In this document: piece by piece, positions 39,874-48,512 of the stretch
How the letters are laid out: each line of letters begins with the position of its first letter
Position numbering within the stretch: position 1 is the stretch's first letter
Origin: Lysobacter enzymogenes
GTDB lineage: Bacteria; Pseudomonadota; Gammaproteobacteria; Xanthomonadales; Xanthomonadaceae
DNA: 64,000 nucleotides
Assembly (NCBI RefSeq): GCF_023617245.1
Contig: NZ_CP067396.1
Coordinates: 5,545,001-5,609,000, forward strand
Direction of reading: 5' to 3'
Program-made: the position numbers and the translations under genes
The notes under the pieces: model-generated
What the model was told of the DNA's origin: nothing
Seen by the model: only the letters and a program-made list of their open reading frames with translations
The model's database searches: none

Positions 39874-42147
39874 TTAGCTTGCGTAGCGAGTGAAGCTCTT
39901 GGGCCGCAGACTGAGTCCGAGTACATAGCGCGCCCCTTTTCCGCCTCGGCGTCGCTCGTACTTCCGCGACTCCAACATCTCGGCGAAGCGCTTGATCGAT
40001 CCGGCGAACTCGCCGTTGGCCATGCACCACTCCTTCCAGTCGGCGAACAAATCCGACACGAGTGCCTGAGACTGCCTGTGCTCGTGGCACCGCTCGTCCA
40101 CCCATCGGCCGAGCGCGTCCTCGGCCTCGAAGTACTCGTCGGTTGCATCGAGAACGCACTGCGGCGGCTTCAGGCCAATACGCTGCCACTCCAGGCAGCC
40201 TTCGACGGCCCACGCCAACACCCCCTCGCGTTCGGCGAGCAACTTGCGCGCCAAGTCGCGGTCACGCCGCTCCGGCGGAACTGTTACGGTGAAGGGGATC
40301 AAGTGCAGACGACGCTTCATCGCCTCGTCCACATTGCGGATGGCGGGCTTGTGGTTGCCGGCGATGACCAGCTTGAATTGCGGGACGTATTCGAAGAAGT
40401 CCTGCCGCATGAAGCGCGCCATGATCTTGTCGCCGCCCGTGATCGCTTTGAGCTTCGATTCGTTCCAGCGCCGCCCCTCTTCCGTTTCGACCGAGGCGAC
40501 GAAGCGCGCGCCGCGCAGACCCGCCAGTTCCGTGGGATGCCGCTCGCCGCGGCTCTCCATGAACGTGTCCATTGGCGCGCTGGTGGCGTAGTCGCCAAGG
40601 ATGGTGGCTAGCGTGTTGACGAACACGGACTTGCCATTGGCGCCCGTGCCGTAGAGGAAGAACAGCGCATGCTCGGTGGTCACGCCGGTCAAGCAATAGC
40701 CTGCCATGCGTTGCAGATAGGCCTGCAGTTCGCCGTCGCCGCCGGTGACGTCCGCGAGGAACCGGCGCCAGAGCGAACATTCCCCGTTCATTCCCGCCGT
40801 CGCCATCCGGGTAAGGCGATCCAGCCGAGCGTGCTTACGCAATGCCCCTGTCTTGAGATCGATGGTTCCCGCAGGCGAGTTCAGCAACCAGGGGCGGGTG
40901 TCCCACTCCTCGGCATCGGAGGCGTGATACCGGTCGCTGCGGGCCATGCGCTCAACCGCGGACACGGTCGACGCACTTGCCAAACGCGCCTGCTGACTTC
41001 CGGTGTTCGCGTAGGTGGCCGCCACGCGGCAGACGCCACGCACCAGGTGGTTGACCGTCAGCGTGCGATCGGGGTTCCAGCGTTGCCCGCTCCACACCAT
41101 CCACTGTCCCCAGGCGGCGCAATAGCGCCAATCCTCGTGGTAGCGGTTAGTGAAGGCAGTCGCCAGGCCATCGTCGGTATGCCAGCCGAGCTCGCCGAAG
41201 TCGATCGCTTCTGCCCGTTCGGGCCGCGTGATCGGCGTGCGCTCGCCAGCGCGCAGGAAGCCGATGACGTCGAAGCGCTCTTCGACGGCGTCAGCAGCAT
41301 CCCAGCCCTGCTCCTTATCTTCGGGCGGATACAGGATCGCGCAGGAGATCGCGCCGGCCGCGAGCGCGGCGTGGGCGACGGCCAGCGCGTAGTCCCAGCC
41401 GGCCTTGTCCTTATCCGGCCAGATCAGCACGTGCTTGCCGCGCAGGGGCGCCCAATCCGTTTTCTCGACCGGCGCCTTTGCGCCGTTCATGGCTGTCGTG
41501 GCAGGCACGTCGAGGGCGATCAAGGCATCGGCCGCCTTCTCGCCTTCCACCACCACCACATCGAGGGCCGCGGCGAGACCGGGTTGATTGTAGAGCGGCC
41601 GCGGCTCCGGCGCGGCGTGCTTGCGGCGCTTCGCATCCCAAGGGCGATATTCCTTGCCGGTCGGCGGATCGTAGCGGTACACGCAGGCGATCAGCTCGCC
41701 GTCGGCGCCGAGGTAGTCCCAGCGCGCGGTCGCCGGCCCGAGTTCGTCCAGCACGGGCTCGGCGCGACGGCGCGGTCGCGGCGCGATCGGCGACGGGATC
41801 GGTGCGTGTCCGGCCAAGTCAGCGGCCCGCGCCAAGACTGCGGCGAAGTCGTGGCGGCCGTCCAGACCGGCCTGCGCGGCAACCAGGTCGAACACGTCGC
41901 CGCCCTCGCCGGTCGCGTGGTCGGTCCACAGCCCGGCCTTCGGCCCAGACAGCTCGACCTCCAAGCTGTCGCCCTTCTCGCCTTCAACGTTCCCGAGATG
42001 GAACTTTCCGCGTCTGACGCGCCCGTGCGGATACAGTGCCTGGAGGATACTCTCCAGGCGTTGCAGCAGCTTCGCTTTGACGGCATCCCGCGACGGACGC
42101 TCGGGCCTAGGTTCGGTCGGAATCTCTGCGTCGTTGAAGTCCATCAT
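39874..42147 (-). CDS. Phage primase-helicase (D5/P4-alpha type)
   Basis: A 757-residue replication protein. A zinc-poor N-terminal primase region is followed by a TOPRIM-type part (VVVVEGEKAADAL near 196; IWPDKDKAGWD near 240). The C-terminal half is a D5/P4-family SF3 helicase with Walker A YGTGANGKS near 499, a Walker B region and sensor sequences (FKLVIAGNHKPAIRN). It primes and unwinds at the origin and is translationally coupled to the ParB-like gene upstream. Confidence 0.92.
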   Translation of the reverse strand: MMDFNDAEIPTEPRPERPSRDAVKAKLLQRLESILQALYPHGRVRRGKFHLGNVEGEKGDSLEVELSGPKAGLWTDHATGEGGDVFDLVAAQAGLDGRHDFAAVLARAADLAGHAPIPSPIAPRPRRRAEPVLDELGPATARWDYLGADGELIACVYRYDPPTGKEYRPWDAKRRKHAAPEPRPLYNQPGLAAALDVVVVEGEKAADALIALDVPATTAMNGAKAPVEKTDWAPLRGKHVLIWPDKDKAGWDYALAVAHAALAAGAISCAILYPPEDKEQGWDAADAVEERFDVIGFLRAGERTPITRPERAEAIDFGELGWHTDDGLATAFTNRYHEDWRYCAAWGQWMVWSGQRWNPDRTLTVNHLVRGVCRVAATYANTGSQQARLASASTVSAVERMARSDRYHASDAEEWDTRPWLLNSPAGTIDLKTGALRKHARLDRLTRMATAGMNGECSLWRRFLADVTGGDGELQAYLQRMAGYCLTGVTTEHALFFLYGTGANGKSVFVNTLATILGDYATSAPMDTFMESRGERHPTELAGLRGARFVASVETEEGRRWNESKLKAITGGDKIMARFMRQDFFEYVPQFKLVIAGNHKPAIRNVDEAMKRRLHLIPFTVTVPPERRDRDLARKLLAEREGVLAWAVEGCLEWQRIGLKPPQCVLDATDEYFEAEDALGRWVDERCHEHRQSQALVSDLFADWKEWCMANGEFAGSIKRFAEMLESRKYERRRGGKGARYVLGLSLRPKSFTRYAS

Positions 42148-42998
42148 GCCCGTTCCTCGATGCCCTTACGCAGCGCGGCGTCGAGCTCGCGAATACCGGC
42201 AGTGGCCTTCAAGACCAGGCCGAGTTGCCCCTGTAGTCGCGGGCTGTCCCAGTCCATCTCGGCCACGCACCGGCGCGCGAATTCCTCGGGCGACTCGGCG
42301 GCGTCCATGCTGTCGGTGGCGAAGCGTTCTAGCCGGACCAGCACTTGGCTGCCGTAACGGACCGTGGCTTCGACAGGCGCGACGAACTCAGGGCGGTCCA
42401 CGCGGTTTCGACTCGCACTGCGATTGAGTGATGCCGAAAGCTCGCGCTGCCGCGGCTTGCGCTCCTCGATCGCCACCAGCCGGGCCTGCGCTTTCGGATT
42501 CAGCGAGGCGATCTTGACGCCTTCGTGCACGCTGATCGCCCCCGCATCGATCTTGGCGACTAGCTCCGGGATTCCGGTCTCTCGGATACGAACCGCATTC
42601 GCGATCGTTCGGTCGGAAACCGCCAGCAACTTGGCTGCTTGGTCACGCGTCACAATCTCATTCTGCAAATTTGCAGAATGAGAATAGCTGCCTCCGACCT
42701 GCCGGTTAGCCAAGCGGGAGGCCACCATGCCGCGTTGCGATTCGCTGAGGTGCCGCCGGGTGACGTTCTCGCTGATGACGAAGGCCAGGGGATCGTCGCC
42801 GTCGAAGGTGACGAACCGGGGCTCGATGCCGCACTCCAGGCATGCTCGATACCGGTGCCGGCCATCGAGGATGGCCCCTTCGAAAACAACGACCTCATGG
42901 CGAAGCCCGTGGGCCCGGATGTCCTCGACCAGTGCCCGAAACGCGTCGTCGGCCATGTCCGGCAGCGCCAAACAGAGCGGGTGGAACTCCATAGTCAT
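42144..42998 (-). CDS. ParB-family DNA-binding protein
   Basis: A 284-residue protein with a ParB N-terminal domain (ALVEDIRAHGLRHEVVVFEG; ILDGRHRYRACLECG) and a helix-turn-helix (TRDQAAKLLAVSDRTIANAV). Phage ParB-like proteins can be partition-like, CTP-dependent DNA clamps or nucleases. The gene overlaps both neighbours (TGATG and ATGA), so it belongs to the replication unit. Confidence 0.85.
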   Translation of the reverse strand: MTMEFHPLCLALPDMADDAFRALVEDIRAHGLRHEVVVFEGAILDGRHRYRACLECGIEPRFVTFDGDDPLAFVISENVTRRHLSESQRGMVASRLANRQVGGSYSHSANLQNEIVTRDQAAKLLAVSDRTIANAVRIRETGIPELVAKIDAGAISVHEGVKIASLNPKAQARLVAIEERKPRQRELSASLNRSASRNRVDRPEFVAPVEATVRYGSQVLVRLERFATDSMDAAESPEEFARRCVAEMDWDSPRLQGQLGLVLKATAGIRELDAALRKGIEERA

Positions 42999-43876
42999 CA
43001 GATTAGCTCCGGCAGCTTCTCATCGGCGCGGGGGAACACCGCCCGCCAAGAGCGGACCTCCCGCCTAGCGCGATACAGATTCCAGGCCTTGAAGCACGCG
43101 TGGATCTGGACGCCGTCGCGGATCGCTCGGCCCTGCATACGGGATTCCATGAATTTGTTGCGCAGGTGATAGATCGACTCGGTCATCGACAGTTCCCCGC
43201 CAGTGAACAACGCCGCGAGGAAGTCCTCGGCGTCATCCTGATCGATCTGAGCAAATCGCCAATGCAGAAACATCGCCTTGGCATGCGTGATCGGCGGATA
43301 GCGTTTGGAAAGCAGGGCGGCATATCGGCTCGCAGGCTGCACGTACGGATGCTGCTTCCAGAAGTCCAGTTGTGCCTGGTTCGTCGGACGCGCCGAACTG
43401 TGTGGCGGCAGACCGCGGCTGTAATTCACAATCATCGGCAGCGCTGCGGCGGCGGTCCGGGCTTCGCTGAGCGAGATGCCGTCGATGGTCAAAATGTCGG
43501 AGCCGGTTCGTTGCCGGCCGGTATCGATCACGTCGAACGATCCGTCCTCCAACCCGGTATTCACGACGACATCGATGGTGGCGTCCGCTTCCACAATCGC
43601 AGAGAGTCGATGCTGTCCGTCCAGCAGGCGACCGGTCCTACTGAACTTGATCGACTCGCCGGTGCTCTTCCAGTGCCCACCCAGCATGTCGTTGGCGTAC
43701 TGCGTAACCGCCTTGAAGCGGATGGGGCGATTGTTGCTATTCCGATGCAGCCACGCCGACGCGACGGCGGCATTGACCAAGACCACCTCGATCGAGCAGC
43801 GTTCGCGAGTGGGCAGTGCGATGGCCTCGGCTTCGGACTCGATCGTGATGGGCAAGGTGTGGACGTTCTGACTCAT
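42998..43876 (-). CDS. ParB/sulfiredoxin-fold phage protein (292 aa)
   Basis: The core motif RLLDGQHRLSAIVEADATID is that of ParB-like or DndB-type proteins. The rest is helical with several histidines. No helix-turn-helix is obvious, unlike its downstream neighbour. It may be a paralog that lost DNA binding. It overlaps the next gene and starts the coupling chain. Confidence 0.75.
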   Translation of the reverse strand: MSQNVHTLPITIESEAEAIALPTRERCSIEVVLVNAAVASAWLHRNSNNRPIRFKAVTQYANDMLGGHWKSTGESIKFSRTGRLLDGQHRLSAIVEADATIDVVVNTGLEDGSFDVIDTGRQRTGSDILTIDGISLSEARTAAAALPMIVNYSRGLPPHSSARPTNQAQLDFWKQHPYVQPASRYAALLSKRYPPITHAKAMFLHWRFAQIDQDDAEDFLAALFTGGELSMTESIYHLRNKFMESRMQGRAIRDGVQIHACFKAWNLYRARREVRSWRAVFPRADEKLPELI

Positions 43877-43885
43877 GGGAAGTCC

Positions 43886-44635
43886 TTAGTGGTGGGTGGT
43901 GGGGATGGACAAGGTCCAGCAGCGGTCCTGCCAGGCGCAGCCACGACACGTTTGGTGGGTCGGTGTCGTGCTGATTCGGGGGAGAAGTTCGGCGGCGTCG
44001 CAGGCACGCAAGATTTCGACGGCGCGATCGGACGCGCGCTGGGCCAGGCCGCGATCGAAGACCACGCGCTCCGCGTAGATCGACATGTCGTCGGCGCAAA
44101 TAGCGGTAAACAGCGCCGGATGTTCGTGCAGCCCGAGATAGGCCTGATACAGCGCGATCTGGGTGGCGTACACCGGCCGGCTCAACGCCAGCCGTTTGCG
44201 TTGCAGTTCGCGGTAGGTCTTCGTGCCGACGGCCTTGTTCTCCCACAACATGGGATAGCGGAAGCCGTCAGGGCCACCGACGATGACGCCGTCGATATGA
44301 CCGCGCACTCGGCCGCCCGCCGTCTCGAACCCGAACTGCTGGCCGGCCTCATCGTGGGTCCGCAGGTCGAAGCCGGCCACACGCAGCCAGTCGGCCATCC
44401 AATCTTCCATCTGGTGGCCGCGCTGGAAGACGCGCAACAGTCGGCCCGGGAAGTGGCGTCCACAATCCTTGGCCGCGTCGAAGAACTGGAACTGCAGGCG
44501 GCGGCTGCACTCCTCTCCCAGGCTGGAAGCGCCTAGGTATTCACGCGCGGGCCGCGTGGCGGCGTCGCGCTCCATCGCGGCGTCGATCAACGCCGTCAGC
44601 TGCTCCGACAGGTCGTGCGAGTTGAAATCAAGCAT
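43886..44635 (-). CDS. PD-(D/E)XK nuclease (Cas4/RecB-like)
   Basis: A 249-residue protein starting at ATG 44635; an upstream TTG is less likely. The nuclease signature is GHIDGVIVG (near 109, Asp) with LWENKAVG (near 127, ExK). The C-terminal TCRGCAWQDRCW cysteines resemble the iron-sulfur cluster ligands of Cas4/AddB-like nucleases. It probably processes DNA ends during phage recombination with the Sak4-like ATPase. Confidence 0.85.
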   Translation of the reverse strand: MLDFNSHDLSEQLTALIDAAMERDAATRPAREYLGASSLGEECSRRLQFQFFDAAKDCGRHFPGRLLRVFQRGHQMEDWMADWLRVAGFDLRTHDEAGQQFGFETAGGRVRGHIDGVIVGGPDGFRYPMLWENKAVGTKTYRELQRKRLALSRPVYATQIALYQAYLGLHEHPALFTAICADDMSIYAERVVFDRGLAQRASDRAVEILRACDAAELLPRISTTPTHQTCRGCAWQDRCWTLSIPTTHH

Positions 44636-44687
44636 GACGTCGCTCGAATAGGTGGCCAATGCCAGAATTTTTCTGGCGTGCCATTTC

Positions 44688-45119
44688 TCAAAAGGGGATC
44701 GGATCGTCGAAGGGTCGGTCCGGATCGAGCGGCGGCACGGGCTTGTTTCGTGGATCAGCCTGCTCGCGAAGCGTGGACTCGTACGCCATCGTCACGGCCT
44801 CGACCACTTCGGTGGCTTGCACTTGCGTGTACTGCGCCAGCGGCACGTCGAAGCCGACGCGCTCGGCGACTTGCGCCAGCGCGGATAGGCAAGCGCGCTG
44901 GGCTTCATGGGACAAAGGGTGTGGCACGGGCAAAAGCTCCTCCACCGCGCTCGGATTCGTCCGAGCTCGGGTCGCGTAGAGTTGGTGAAAGGCGTTCTGG
45001 CAGGCAGTCGAGCAGAACGCCCAGCGGTACGGCGTGCGCCGTGGATCAGCGATGCGGCGGCGCAGGTCCATGTGGCCGAACCCGCGCGCGGGTCGGCCGC
45101 AGCCCCAGCACGGCGTCAT
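44688..45119 (-). CDS. DUF6511 zinc-ribbon protein (143 aa)
   Basis: The N-terminus holds two cysteine pairs (CWGCGRPARGFGH and FCSTACQNAFHQ), the DUF6511 zinc-ribbon pattern. The rest is helical. It lies in the middle of the leftward replication genes, overlapping the neighbouring start. A role in phage DNA metabolism is inferred. Confidence 0.75.
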   Translation of the reverse strand: MTPCWGCGRPARGFGHMDLRRRIADPRRTPYRWAFCSTACQNAFHQLYATRARTNPSAVEELLPVPHPLSHEAQRACLSALAQVAERVGFDVPLAQYTQVQATEVVEAVTMAYESTLREQADPRNKPVPPLDPDRPFDDPIPF

Positions 45120-45313
45120 CGGCCATGCCGCGATCGATCAAAGACATGGTCGCGGTACTCGATCAGGGCTTGCGCGTGCTCGTCGTGGTGCTGCGCCAGA
45201 GCAATGAGGCGCTGGATCTGCGCGTCAAGCTCGGCGCTGGACAACTCGCGCAAGGGGGTGAAGATGCCGTCGCCGTTCGGGTAACGGTCCTGGAGGCGGG
45301 AATTTCGCGGCAT
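45116..45313 (-). CDS. Small hypothetical protein (65 aa)
   Basis: A 65-residue frame with an ATG at 45313 and a stop overlapping the DUF6511 start (ATGA). The sequence is helical and charged (LRELSSAELDAQIQRLIALA). It has the coupling pattern of the operon but no recognised family. Confidence 0.6.
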   Translation of the reverse strand: MPRNSRLQDRYPNGDGIFTPLRELSSAELDAQIQRLIALAQHHDEHAQALIEYRDHVFDRSRHGR

Positions 45314-45328
45314 GGTGGCGTATGCCCA

Positions 45329-45937
45329 TCACTGCGCCCACGTCGGACGGCCGGCGATCGGCGCCTGCGCGGCCTGGTTCGCAGCGTGCGCGATGTGCGC
45401 CGGCATCGCGGCGGCTTGCGCCGGCAACGGCTGCACCGCGCCCATCACCTCTTTGTACTGCGGGTGGTCGGGCATGATCGGCACCTTGATCACCGCCTTG
45501 TCTTCGCCGTAGCTGTCCTTTTCCCAGTCGACCTTGCCGACGAACACCGTGCCGTCCAGGTCGCCGAAGCTCTCGATGCACCGGCCCTGTTGCGCGGCCG
45601 CGCTCATGTCGTCGGGATGCAGGGCGTTCGCGGAATTGAGGACGCCCTTGATGAAGCTGCGCCCCATCTGGCCCCAGGTCGGCCCCTTCGGGCTGTGCAG
45701 GCCGATCAGGGTCCACAGCTTGCGGCGCGCGTACTTGCCCTCCAGCACGACGAACTCGGCGTTCAGGTAAACGGCGCCGGTGTCGCCTCGACTGGCCCAG
45801 CCGTGCAGCCAGCCGTTGGCGGCGTCGCTGTAGCCGCCGGGCTTGATGGTCATGCGCACCTTAACCAGCGTGCCCTTTGGGATGAGGGAGAACGCCGGGC
45901 TCTCGGCGTCGTTGAAGTTGTTCCAAGCGGAGGACAT
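45329..45937 (-). CDS. Phage recombination-module protein, possible ssDNA-binding (202 aa)
   Basis: The protein has a soluble, beta-rich N-terminal two thirds (LVKVRMTIKPGGYSDAANGW; YLNAEFVVLEGKYARRKLWT) and a low-complexity alanine/proline/glutamine tail. The fold pattern and the neighbour Sak4-like gene suggest a single-stranded DNA-binding partner, as found beside phage recombinases. I cannot confirm the family. Confidence 0.6.
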   Translation of the reverse strand: MSSAWNNFNDAESPAFSLIPKGTLVKVRMTIKPGGYSDAANGWLHGWASRGDTGAVYLNAEFVVLEGKYARRKLWTLIGLHSPKGPTWGQMGRSFIKGVLNSANALHPDDMSAAAQQGRCIESFGDLDGTVFVGKVDWEKDSYGEDKAVIKVPIMPDHPQYKEVMGAVQPLPAQAAAMPAHIAHAANQAAQAPIAGRPTWAQ

Positions 45938-45952
45938 GGATGACCTTTCTTA

Positions 45953-46780
45953 TTAGTGGAGCGTGGGGGGAGTGGGCGCGGCCGCTTCCGGCGCGCCGAG
46001 CTTTCGCATGAGCTGGCCCAGGTCCGGCGGCTCGACCATGTCGAGCCGGCCGGATCGATCCTTGGCGGGGTAGCCCCAAGGATTGGCGGTGTGGCAGACG
46101 AAGGCGCGATACGCCGGCCCCTCAGTCGCGGGAACCTTCGCGAGCGTGATGACCTCGTCCACGATGCCCGGCAGTTCCAGGCCGGTCTTGGAGCCGTCGA
46201 TCTGCAGTTCGTGGGTACGGCGACCGAAGTCGTCCACCCGATCTTCGAGAATGCCGACGAACCAGACGTGCTTGCCGCGGACATGCTGGAGTTGGGTGAG
46301 CCAGCCGACCATTTCCTGTCCGAGCAGGCCGTAGGCGCCGCGGTTGTCGGGCTTGCCGGTCTTCTCGGAGAACGCCTGCGGCTGCCCTTTGCACCATTGC
46401 AGGCATAGCCGGCCGGCGACGGTGATCGAATCCACGAACAGGGTCTGGTACTTCGCGAAGATGGCCGGGTCGCCGTAGCGCAGTTGCGCGGATTCGAGGT
46501 GCCATTGGCTGTAGGGCTGGTTTTCGCGCAGCGCCGGATTCGCGCCGCCGAGCAGGACCGCGATGTCCTGGCAGTCCTCCCAGGTGCGCGGGCGGATGCT
46601 GTCGCCGGGCCAGCTCATCACCGGCAGGTCGCCGGCTTCGATGTCCACGAACAAGGTCGTGGCCGGATCCAGCGTCCACAGTTGCGAGGTCTTGCCCAGC
46701 CCCCAGCCGCCGACGAGCACGCCCTTCACGCCGCGGGCTTCGGCAAGCCGCTGTTCGGCGGTAATGATCGGAAATGCCAT
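45953..46780 (-). CDS. Sak4-like RecA-fold ATPase
   Basis: A 275-residue AAA/RecA-like ATPase. Walker A is GGWGLGKTS near residue 29 and a Walker B strand is TLFVDSITV near 118. No further domains. Sak4 proteins are minimal RecA-like phage recombinases that anneal DNA with a partner SSB. The C-terminal tail is proline/alanine-rich. Confidence 0.8.
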   Translation of the reverse strand: MAFPIITAEQRLAEARGVKGVLVGGWGLGKTSQLWTLDPATTLFVDIEAGDLPVMSWPGDSIRPRTWEDCQDIAVLLGGANPALRENQPYSQWHLESAQLRYGDPAIFAKYQTLFVDSITVAGRLCLQWCKGQPQAFSEKTGKPDNRGAYGLLGQEMVGWLTQLQHVRGKHVWFVGILEDRVDDFGRRTHELQIDGSKTGLELPGIVDEVITLAKVPATEGPAYRAFVCHTANPWGYPAKDRSGRLDMVEPPDLGQLMRKLGAPEAAAPTPPTLH

Positions 46781-46956
46781 CAGACGGCACTCCCGGTCTT
46801 GCGCAGGAACTCAGCGACCGCTTCGGCCGCCTCCGGCGTCACCGGTTCGTGTTCCTCGGGACCGTCGCTCAACTCCGTCAGCGCGTAGGTCGTGCCCAGT
46901 TCGTGCACCGCGGTCATGAGGATCCAGCGGCCCCAACTTACAGTTGTGATTTTCAT
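46780..46956 (-). CDS. Small hypothetical protein (58 aa)
   Basis: The ATG at 46956 shares bases with the upstream stop (TGATG) and its own stop overlaps the Sak4-like start. The short protein (WGRWILMTAVHELGTTYALTELS...) ends in acidic helical sequence. It is a translationally coupled gene of unknown function. Confidence 0.55.
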   Translation of the reverse strand: MKITTVSWGRWILMTAVHELGTTYALTELSDGPEEHEPVTPEAAEAVAEFLRKTGSAV

Positions 46957-47426
46957 CACGCTTTTCCTTCGGTCAGCGACAGACGGAACACCGGTTTGCC
47001 GGGCTTTAGGGTTCGGGCAGAATCGAAGGACGCGCGCATAGACGCCGGCCATGCCATGTACTTGCTCTCGCTGACGCGATAGCTGATCTCTACGAACTCG
47101 GCCGGGTCTTCGCCGGCGCTGCGGATTCGCTCCACGATCCGGCCGAGTGCCGCCTGGTCCCACTCGACCTTCTTCGGCACCTCGCAGGAAATCCGCACGG
47201 GGCCTTCGGTCAGCGTGACCGTGCCGGTGTCCTTACCGGCCGCGAAGCGCTGCTCGGCGGCGCGCTTGCCGTAACGGATGTCGAGCGCTTGGTCGATCTT
47301 GTCGGCCTGCGCACGCGCCGCGGCAACGGCCTCCGCCGCCTGCAGCTTCAGGTCGAGCAGCAGGCCAGGCTCGAAGTCGGCAAGTTCGCTGGCCGGTCGG
47401 TCGATGCATCGAGCGAGCAGGTTCAT
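46956..47426 (-). CDS. Phage protein of unknown function (156 aa)
   Basis: A mainly helical protein with a coiled-coil N-terminal half (LLLDLKLQAAEAVAAARAQA) and a beta C-terminal half (VEWDQAALGRIVERIRSAGE; EISYRVSESKYMAW). It is coupled to the HTH gene upstream (ATGA overlap). The second half resembles phage early genes near recombination modules, but the role is unknown. Confidence 0.6.
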   Translation of the reverse strand: MNLLARCIDRPASELADFEPGLLLDLKLQAAEAVAAARAQADKIDQALDIRYGKRAAEQRFAAGKDTGTVTLTEGPVRISCEVPKKVEWDQAALGRIVERIRSAGEDPAEFVEISYRVSESKYMAWPASMRASFDSARTLKPGKPVFRLSLTEGKA

Positions 47427-47695
47427 GCCGACGCTCCTTGCGCGGCCGCCGCGGCGCGCTCGCGCTGCGCCGCCAGACGCAGGTCGTTGCTGGGGATGCG
47501 CGCGTTGTCGGCGGTGGAGGTGCGCATGGACTCGGACTCGTACAACTCGATGTCCTCCAGGCGGTACTTCACGCGCCGGTCGACCAGCTTGAAGAACGGC
47601 GGGCCGATCGCTTCGGTGCGCCAGCGCGCCAGTGTCTCGGTCGTGACGTCCCAGCGCGCAGCGAGCTGTTCGGTCGTCAAAGAGTTGTCGTTCAT
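47423..47695 (-). CDS. AlpA/excisionase-type HTH protein
   Basis: A 90-residue protein with an N-terminal helix-turn-helix of the AlpA/HTH_17 type (LTTEQLAARWDVTTETLARW, then VDRRVKYRLEDIELYE). It is the first gene of the leftward replication operon. Such proteins regulate early promoters or assist prophage excision. The operators in the upstream spacer could be its target. Confidence 0.75.
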   Translation of the reverse strand: MNDNSLTTEQLAARWDVTTETLARWRTEAIGPPFFKLVDRRVKYRLEDIELYESESMRTSTADNARIPSNDLRLAAQRERAAAAAQGASA

Positions 47696-47774
47696 GGGAA
47701 GGTTCTCGTCGTCGACGTGGCGCTGTCGGGACGAAAGACTGCGCGAAGACGAGCACGAAAGAAAAGTAGCAACA

Positions 47775-48081
47775 GCATAGAAACGCGTGGGCCGTTTCTA
47801 TGCGTTTCTATGCACGATCATCGAAACCGCTAAAAACCCGGCGAAACGCGCATAGAAATCGATCTGCGCCGACGCGAAAAAATTTTTGCCGAGCGCAATC
47901 GCTGATGCGCTGGCTTGTAGCAACAGCGCGATGACGGAGTCCGTCCAGGTCGACGCGGATGTCGAAGCAGATGCCGAAGCCGATGTCGTCGCGATGGCAA
48001 TTGCGCCCGACAGTTCGAGCGCGACGAGCGGAGGAGGTCTGGCCGCGGGTGGAAAAAAATAGAAATCGGGGCCTGTTTCTA
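47775..48081. promoter_or_regulatory. Cluster of CATAGAAA operator repeats
   Basis: GCATAGAAACG (47775) and CGTTTCTATGC (47793) form an inverted pair; GTTTCTATGC repeats at 47804; GCATAGAAAT is at 47850; and a TAGAAA/TTTCTA pair lies at 48060-48081. These sites flank the start of the leftward operon and lie before the rightward operon, so they probably bind a shared repressor or activator. Confidence 0.7.
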
Positions 48082-48240
48082 GCTAATTCGCATCTGAACC
48101 CGAACGGACCGTGAACTCGCATCCGTGACTTGTGGGGGATGGCGTTCAGTGATGTTGCGCACGACTTCCGCGGCGCGCTATCTTCGTTAACAAGAAAGAA
48201 AGCCCACTCGAAGTGGGCCGCACAATGAAGGACATCACCG

Positions 48241-48420
48241 ATGCGCAATGGACTGTTCGACCACATCGTCGTGGCGGCTTCGCGCAACCACGGCAACCCC
48301 CTCCCCCGCTGCTACCGCGCGCCGAACATCGGCTGCGTGCGAGACCGGATCGGCGTAGGCGCAGGCCTACGCCACTCGATCATTGCCACGCACCCGATAG
48401 CGCGCCAGCCGATCGATTGA
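48241..48420 (+). CDS. Small protein (59 aa) of early right operon
   Basis: The ATG at 48241 is preceded by AAGGACATCACCG. The product MRNGLFDHIVVAASRNHGNP continues as a basic, arginine-rich sequence. It is the first frame of the rightward side, but composition is ambiguous and another frame is open here. Confidence 0.35.
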   Translation: MRNGLFDHIVVAASRNHGNPLPRCYRAPNIGCVRDRIGVGAGLRHSIIATHPIARQPID

Positions 48421-48512
48421 TCGACTAGTTCGTTTCGCCCCCTGCCGTACCCCGCTTCAGACCTTTCTGGCCTGACGGGCAGCATTTGCCCCGCAATACC
48501 CAAGGATTCCGC

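Noticed and set aside
47931..48062. 43-codon acidic frame on the plus strand (MTESVQVDADVEADAEADV)
   Set aside because: It lies between operators, has no ribosome site and its acidic run comes from a simple GATGTC/GAAGC repeat; coding is not supported.
47808..48296. 162-codon minus-strand frame in the control region
   Set aside because: It crosses the operator repeats, has atypical composition and no ribosome site.
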